Assembly: GCA_029339195.1 (NCBI GenBank)
Contig: JAPTJF010000042.1
Location: 135,293-199,292 of the forward strand
Source: Micractinium sp. NFX-FRZ
Lineage: Eukaryota; Chlorophyta; Trebouxiophyceae; Chlorellales; Chlorellaceae
Direction of reading: 5' to 3'
DNA length: 64,000 nt
Positions 58,513 through 64,000 of this stretch are shown here, in pieces. Made by a program: the position numbers and the translations under genes. The notes beneath the pieces are model-generated. The model was not told where the DNA came from, did no database searches, and saw nothing but the letters and a program-made list of their open reading frames with translations. Within the stretch, counting starts at the first letter, position 1; each line of letters opens with the position of its first letter.

Positions 58513-61500
58513 ATGGGTCGTGGAGGCGACGGCAGGGCGCTGCATCGGTGAGTGGGTGATGCGGCAGCTTGACGAGCCAAGCAGTAGGTGCAAGCGTGCA
58601 AGTTTCATGGCGGTGCCATTCGAACATGATGGGCGGTATGGTGGCGGCGTGCTGGCTGGGAGCCCGCCAGCCATCAGCGCCATCTTGCGCCTTCCCGCCA
58701 TCCCACCGCCGCTCCCGCCGCCAGCGGCTGTCATTGCCATTATTCACCTCTAAGCCGCCCTCCCGCCGCATGAGCAACAAGCAGTTCGCAAACGAAGCAA
58801 AACATTGCCACTCACGTCTGGCAATTTGTGCCCCCCACCCCTGCAGCATGCGTCCACCGTGGAAGCAGGCGCCTCAGTCGCCCTCTCTCTCCCTCTCTCC
58901 CTCTCTCTCTACCCCTCTCGCTACCACAATGCTGCACGACTCCCACACACTGTCTCACCCTGCCATGGTCCACCCTGATTTCCACCCCCTCCCCCCACCC
59001 ACCCCCCTCCCCCCACAGCACCCCCGTCCATGATCCAACCTGCTGTATACCCCTCCGCCCCCATCCCCCCACCCCCTGCAGCACCCCCTCCATGATGGAG
59101 CGCCTCAGCAGCCTGGGACGCCAGCTGGAGGCGCGCCAGAAGCTGCAGAGCGTGAAGAGCGACCTTCTGGTGCTGAAGAACATCTGGTTCCACCGCCTCA
59201 AGGTGAAGGGGGGAGGGATCATAAGGGGAAACGAGGGTGCCAGTGGGGGACAGCACCGGCGGAGCCCCAAGCACGGGGACAGCCCAGCTCGCAGTCTGCC
59301 CACATGTGTAGGCATGCGTGTGAACCCTGGGCGGCACCGGTCAGGAAAGGCATGCATCCACCACGTGTGCAGATATGCATGACAGTGCCGCCCGCCCTCC
59401 TGCCGCTGCCTTCAACCCGCGCCGCCCCCACTGCCCTCATCAACCCTCCATCCCTGTGCAGGACACCGATGACCACGCCGAGCGGCTGGAGGGTTTCTAC
59501 CAGGGGCAGGCGCACGCTTGTGAGTAACAGAGAGCAGGCAGGGGCGCCTTGCAGCATCCAATACCGCCTTTTCGCCCTGCCAGCTCGCTAATCCCAGCTG
59601 AGGCGACTCCCACCCGACCATCCAGCTCACCCTGCCCTCCTGCCCCACCCACTCGCAATTCTACGTCCCATTTCTCACCCCCACCAGTTCTCCTTCTACG
59701 CCAAGCCCCCGCAAGTGGCCGCACATGTCATTCACCGAAACAACCACACCACCAGCATGCGCCCTCGTCTCGCACCCACTGCTGGCTGCTCTTTGCTCCC
59801 CTCTCTCCCGCAGACGACTCCTTCCGCGCCAAGTTCCTGTGGGGCCGCCGCCCCATGCTGGCGGCCTGCGCGGCGCGCCTGCGCAGCCAGGAGGGCATGG
59901 TGCGCCGGCCCAGGCTGTGACCACTAGTGGCTGGGCTGGGCGTGTTGTGTGGCTGCCCCATGCCCAGACAGGAGCCGCCTTCCAGCTTGAGATGTGCGCC
60001 CGGAAAGCAAGTGCCTCGTCAGCCTCTCCCCCTTCCGCCTCCCCCTCACCACACCCCCTTGCCCTCCTCTCTCGCCTCCCCAGGTGTGGGTTGACCTGGG
60101 CGGCGGCACCGCCGAGAACGTGTCCCTCATGAGCGAGTACCTCGACCTCTCCCAGTTTGCTCAAATCTATGTGGTGGACCTCTGCTCCAGCCTGTGCAAG
60201 CAGGTGGGTGGGTGGGTGCCTCCCCAACTTCATGCCTGTGTGAGGGGTGTGGGCATGGGCACAATTGGGGCAGGGGGGGGGGGACTGCTCCGCGGCAAGC
60301 ACACGCGCGTGATGTGCCTCTGCTCCAGCCTATGCAAGCAGGTGGGTGGGTGCGTGGGTGCGGAGGTTAGGTGTCGCAGCAGGCAGACACAATGGCCATG
60401 GGTGGCGGTTGGTGGGCCTGCTCCACAGGCACATGGAAGTGGCGGGCCGCTGCTCCATCCTGTGCACATGCTCCAGCCTGGCATGCCAGGCGCAGGTGGG
60501 CACCAGTTGCACCTCACCTTCCATCCTGCCCTGCCCTCCTCTCTCCCCACCGCAGGCCCGCAAGAAGGTGGCTGAGAAGGGGTGGAAGAATGTGACCGTG
60601 GTGGAGGGGGACGCCTGCCAGTTTGTGCCGCCGGAGGGCGCCGCCACCCTGGTCACCTTCTCCTACTCCCTCTCAAGTGAGGACGGTGCAGCGGGGGCAG
60701 CGGAAGCAGTGGCATGAGCAGTGGATGGGTGGCACAAGGGCGGGCTGCTCTTCTGTCGCCCACCCAATGGGAGGGCTGCAGTGGAGCAAGGGCCAGCGCG
60801 CGCCCTGTGCGCCTGTGCTGCCCTGCACTGACCACCCTTGCTCCCTGGCCTCCCCACCCTGCCCTCCTCCCCGGCAGTGATCCCTCCCTTCCACGCCGCC
60901 GTAGACCGCGCCATTTCCTACCTGGACCGCGAGCAGGGGCTGCTGGGCGTCTGCGACTTTTACACCTCGTCCAAGTGAGCGCACCCCCTGGGCAGGCAGG
61001 CAGGAGGCGGTGGTGTGACTTTTGGGGGCTTTGCTGGGGCGGACAGGCGCCGGCAAGCCTGCAGACGTTGCTGCCAGCAGCGGCGGCGGGGAAGGCAAGG
61101 GGGTCGAGGGAGCGGCGGCAGCTGCAGCGGACAGGCGCTCGTGCCACATGCCGCTGTGCTCACCAGCCCACACGCTCCATTCGAATCCTCCCATCTTTCC
61201 CCTCCCAACCTCGCCCCTCTGCACCTCCCCTCAACCCCCTCCCCCCTCCCATCCCTCCCCTCGCTCGGCCAGGTACGACCTGCCGCTGCGCCAGCAGTCC
61301 TGGGCGCGCCGCTTCTTCTGGCGCAGCGTGTTTGACACCGACAGCATCGACATCGGGCCGGAGCGGCGGCAGTACCTGGACCACCAGCTCAGGTGGGCAT
61401 GGCTGTCCTGCAATGTGCTGCTCCTGAGGAAGAAGAACACGGTTAAGCTGTGGGTGGGGGGTGTGGAGCGGGTGGCGGCAGTACCTGCACCCGCACCTCA

Positions 61501-63781
61501 GGTGGGCATTGCTGATGCAAGCTGCTGCTGCTGCTGAAGATGGTAGTCAACATGTATAAGCTGTGCTGCAGGGCACGGTTGAGCTGTGGGCAGTGGGGTG
61601 TGGAGAGTGTGGGGGTGGAGAGCGGGTACCGGCAGTACTTGGACCACCAGCTCAGGTGGGGGTGAGCGTGAGAGGGGGTGGATGGGGCTGGGTGGACGGT
61701 TTGGTGAGGCCGCAGGTGCGTTTAAGGGGTGACGGGCATATGCATAGTAAGGGAGGGGCGGGGGGAAGGTGCGCAGGAAACAGGAGCACTTGCAAGATGA
61801 GTGGATGGCAGTGCGGCGCAACCGCTGAAATGGTGCCAGGCATTGGTGCACTCACCCCTTGCTGTCGCCCTGCACTCGTACCGCCGCACCCTGCCAAGCC
61901 CCCACCCTCAACCTCCCCCCACCCTCCTGCCCTCCCTACCTCCCATCGTGCCCTCCATCCCTCCCATCCTGCCCTCCCTCCCTCCCATCATGCAGCCGCG
62001 TGTGGGAGTACAACAACAACGAGGACGGCAGCATCCCGTGGGTGCCCTTCCTGCGCGCCCCCTTCTACATCTGGGTGGGGCGGGTGCCCAAGCTGGAGAC
62101 GCTGCTGGTGGAGAACAAGGTGGGGGCTACTGTGTCTTGCTGCCCAATGCTCTGCCCATACCTTCTACTTGTGCGGAACGGGGGAAACCCACTCGACTGG
62201 CAAGAACAGGCGCCGATGGCGGATGAATCTGACACAGCTTCTGGCCGTGACGGGAGCTTGACGCACACAGCCACTGACCACAGCCGCTCCCCTCCGCCTG
62301 TCCCCTGCCTGCTCCCTTGCTACTTGCTCATTTCCCTCCCGCAGGTGGAGGCCCCCGCCTTCTTCCCGCCCTCCTTCCTCTACACCCAGTCGTGGGAGGA
62401 CCCGCGCACTGACGAGCCTCACCTGCAGGTGTGGCATGGCATGTTGGGGGCTTGGCTAGCGGACCTTGCTTACAAGTGGCTTTGTGAGCTCGCCTGTTTT
62501 GCGCATGGTCGGGCAAAGGACACCGGGGCCAGGTTTTTGCTGTCTTCGCACAGCTAAAACCGTGTGTCAATGCTTCGACTGCTCAATCAATCAATCAATG
62601 CTGCACCCGCCCCACCTGCAGATCAATGAGAACGATGTGTGCCTCACCCTCACCTCCGGCGGCTGCAACTCCCTGCACCTCTGCATCAACGGCGCACGCA
62701 AGGTGGGCACCGGCCATGGGCCGCACCACACTTAGCTCACTTGTTTTGCCGGCGTAGCGCCACGTGCTCGGCGACAGCACAGCATCCCTTCTGGGCCATT
62801 CATGGTGGCCCAAGAACAGGCTGCCAGCACGGCGTCCGCAGCTACAGGCGTCAGCGCAGTGGAAACACAAACTGGTGTGCATGCGCCCGCACCCCCGCCT
62901 GCAGGTGTACAGCGTGGACTGCAACCCCGCCCAGTCGGCGCTGCTGGAGCTGAAGCAGGTGGCCATCCAGCAGCTGGAGTACGAGGACGTGTGGGCGCTG
63001 TTTGGGGAGGGCAAGGTGAGCCTCGCGTTCACGACAGATGGTAGCAACATGGGTTGGTGAGAGGATGTGTGTGCGCTGTTCGGGGAGGGCAAGGTGAGGG
63101 GAGGGGTGGGTAGTCGGGAAAGACTAACGAGGAGGAGCAGGCGCTGTTGGAGAGCCCAGGGTGTGGCCATTTTGGAGGCTTGGCACGGAAAGGTGTCCGG
63201 CTGTCTTGACCGCACTGCCAGCTCCTTCTAGCTTCCACTCAGTGCGCACCAGCTTCCGCCCCCCAACTGCAGCACCCCCGCGCCGCCCAGATCTTTGAGC
63301 GCGACCTGGCCCCCTGGCTCAGCCAGAGCGCCCTGCGCTTCTGGCGCGCGCGGCTGCACTACTTCCAGGACGGCCTCTACTACCACGGCGGCATGGTGAG
63401 CGGCTGGGCGGCTAGTTGGCGGGAAGCCACCCTGTCAGCGAAACGAGCGGGCAACGCAACTGGCTTGGCGCATTTGCTTGCGCGGCCGGCATGCCCTGCA
63501 CGCTGAACCCCCTTACACATCATCACCCTTCCTCCTGTCCCCTCCCCTCCCTGTTCCGCCCCATCGCAGGGCCGCGTGGTGTGGGTGGTGCAGGCGCTGG
63601 CGCGCGTGCTGGGCATGGGGCGGCAGCTGCAGGCGGTGGCCACGGCGCCCACCCTGGAGGCGCAGCGGGCGGCGTTTGAGAAGCTGTGGCTCGTGCGCCT
63701 GCTGCGGGCCGCCCCCGCCCTGCTGCTGTCCCTCATCGCCGACTTCTTCGCCCTCCTCTTCTTCAACCGCGTCGTGCTGTG
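58513..63781 (+). CDS. BTA1: Betaine lipid (DGTS) synthase BTA1, 3' end off window
   Basis: Fourteen exons in phase cover 497 codons and continue past the right edge: 58513-58547, 59082-59202, 59462-59519, 59814-59899, 60084-60203, 60556-60676, 60878-60974, 61273-61392, 61996-62119, 62345-62428, 62622-62702, 62905-63015, 63273-63395, 63570-63781. The N-terminal half is BtaB-like N-methyltransferase: DTDDHAERLEGFYQGQA, YDSFRAKFLWGRRPML, SAM motif VWVDLGGGTAEN (101-112), VTFSYSLSMIPPFH, DFYTSSKYDLP and RRFFWRSVFD. From about 290 the BtaA-like part begins: SFLYTQSWEDPR, a second SAM site LTLTSGGCNSL (330-340) and VYSVDCNPAQSALLELKQVAI, then YFQDGLYYHGGMGR. BtaA adds the homoserine moiety from SAM to diacylglycerol; BtaB trimethylates it, yielding the extraplastidic betaine lipid DGTS. 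The BtaB-then-BtaA fusion is that of green algae. The first exon is short and assigned only by phase and a good donor. Confidence 0.94.
60170..60365 (+). repeat. Duplicate of BTA1 exon 5 end with donor
   Basis: CTCTGCTCCAGCCTGTGCAAGCAG|GTGGGT (about 60179-60212) is repeated at about 60318-60350 with a single change in the exon part and the same donor. Confidence 0.95.
61358..61665 (+). repeat. Three copies of BTA1 exon 8 end with donor
   Basis: GGCAGTACCTGGACCACCAG CTCAG|GTGGG (exon end at 61392) recurs at about 61475-61505 (degraded, CCTCAG|GTGGGC) and 61628-61660 (nearly perfect, CTCAG|GTGGGG). The intervening intron, with 'aagctgtg' and 'gtgtggag', is duplicated as well. Confidence 0.95.
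62985..63100 (+). repeat. Duplicate of BTA1 exon 12 end with donor
   Basis: GAGGACGTGTGGGCGCTGTT TGGGGAGGGCAAG|GTGAGC is followed 79 bases later by GAGGATGTGTGTGCGCTGTT CGGGGAGGGCAAG|GTGAGG (63061-63098). Confidence 0.97.
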
Positions 63782-63985
63782 GTGAGCGCGGGGTGCCTGC
63801 TGTGCCTGCTGTGGTGAGAAAGGGGGACTGTACTGCCACTCATCGCTGACTTCTGTGCCCGGCTCTTCTTCAACCGCGTCGTGCTGTGGTGAGCGCTGGG
63901 CACCTGCTGTGCCTGCTGTGGTGAGAAGGGGGACTGTGCTGCCACTCATCGCTGACGTCTGTGCCCGGCTCGCCTGCAACACTTG
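63730..63985 (+). repeat. Copies of BTA1 exon 14 end with donor
   Basis: CTCATCGCCGACTTCTTCGC...TTCTTCAACCGCGTCGTGCTGTG|GTGAGC (to 63786) recurs at about 63839-63895 with donor intact, and a third copy starts at about 63945 (CTCATCGCTGACGTCTGTGC) and decays after GGCTCG. Confidence 0.95.
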
Positions 63986-64000
63986 TTGTGCCATGATCGG

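Noticed and set aside
58034..58753. Open frame upstream of BTA1 considered as a separate gene or N-terminus
   Set aside because: It is out of phase with BTA1, has no domain, and lies in a lower-GC intergenic stretch with the MSH6 poly(A) signal.

Overview
The window is nuclear DNA of a GC-rich green alga (Chlorophyta). The evidence is protein-coding genes broken into many short exons with GTGAG-type donors and TGCAG acceptors, long poly-Gln and poly-Ala tracts from CAG/GCA runs, and a typical plant/algal gene set: RUS/DUF647, bifunctional HPPK-DHPS, a Tudor-containing plant-type MSH6, a BtaB-BtaA fusion betaine-lipid synthase, and a secreted protein with an SPPPP tail. I saw no operons, CRISPR arrays, tRNA or rRNA genes, or intact mobile elements. 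Gene models come from hand splicing: I required matching intron phases and family motifs. Exon edges are predictions.

Layout: (1) 1-497, last exon of a RUS/DUF647 gene (+). (2) 849-9985, 24-exon FH2 formin (-). (3) 10294-14221, augmin subunit HAUS6 (+), divergent from the formin across about 0.3 kb. (4) 14352-17140, folate enzyme HPPK-DHPS (-). (5) 17576-20910, secreted SGNH/GDSL hydrolase (+). (6) 21671-23140, splicing factor PHF5A/SF3b14b (-). (7) 24745-28675, secreted Pro-rich wall-type protein of unknown function (+). (8) 29712-31861, small YccF-family membrane protein (-). (9) 33234-37349, secreted, probably GPI-anchored alpha/beta hydrolase (-). (10) 38191-41461, DMT-type 10-TM transporter with a huge low-complexity loop (-). 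(11) 42132-45046, phosducin-like protein 3 (-), divergent from (12) 45388-57816, mismatch-repair MSH6 (+, 28 exons). (13) 58513 to beyond the right edge, betaine lipid synthase BTA1 (+).

The genes are mostly unrelated housekeeping functions. Two themes recur: cytoskeleton (formin, HAUS6, and the tubulin/actin-folding cofactor PhLP3) and secretory/cell-surface proteins (SGNH hydrolase, Pro-rich protein, alpha/beta hydrolase).

The most unusual signal is not a gene. In at least six genes, the intron next to an exon carries one to three degenerate tandem copies of that exon's edge, including the splice site (MSH6, BTA1, PhLP3, YccF, SGNH hydrolase, PHF5A intron). In most copies the decoy donor or acceptor is intact. 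In addition, three introns need a GC-AG donor for the reading frame and family motif to be kept.
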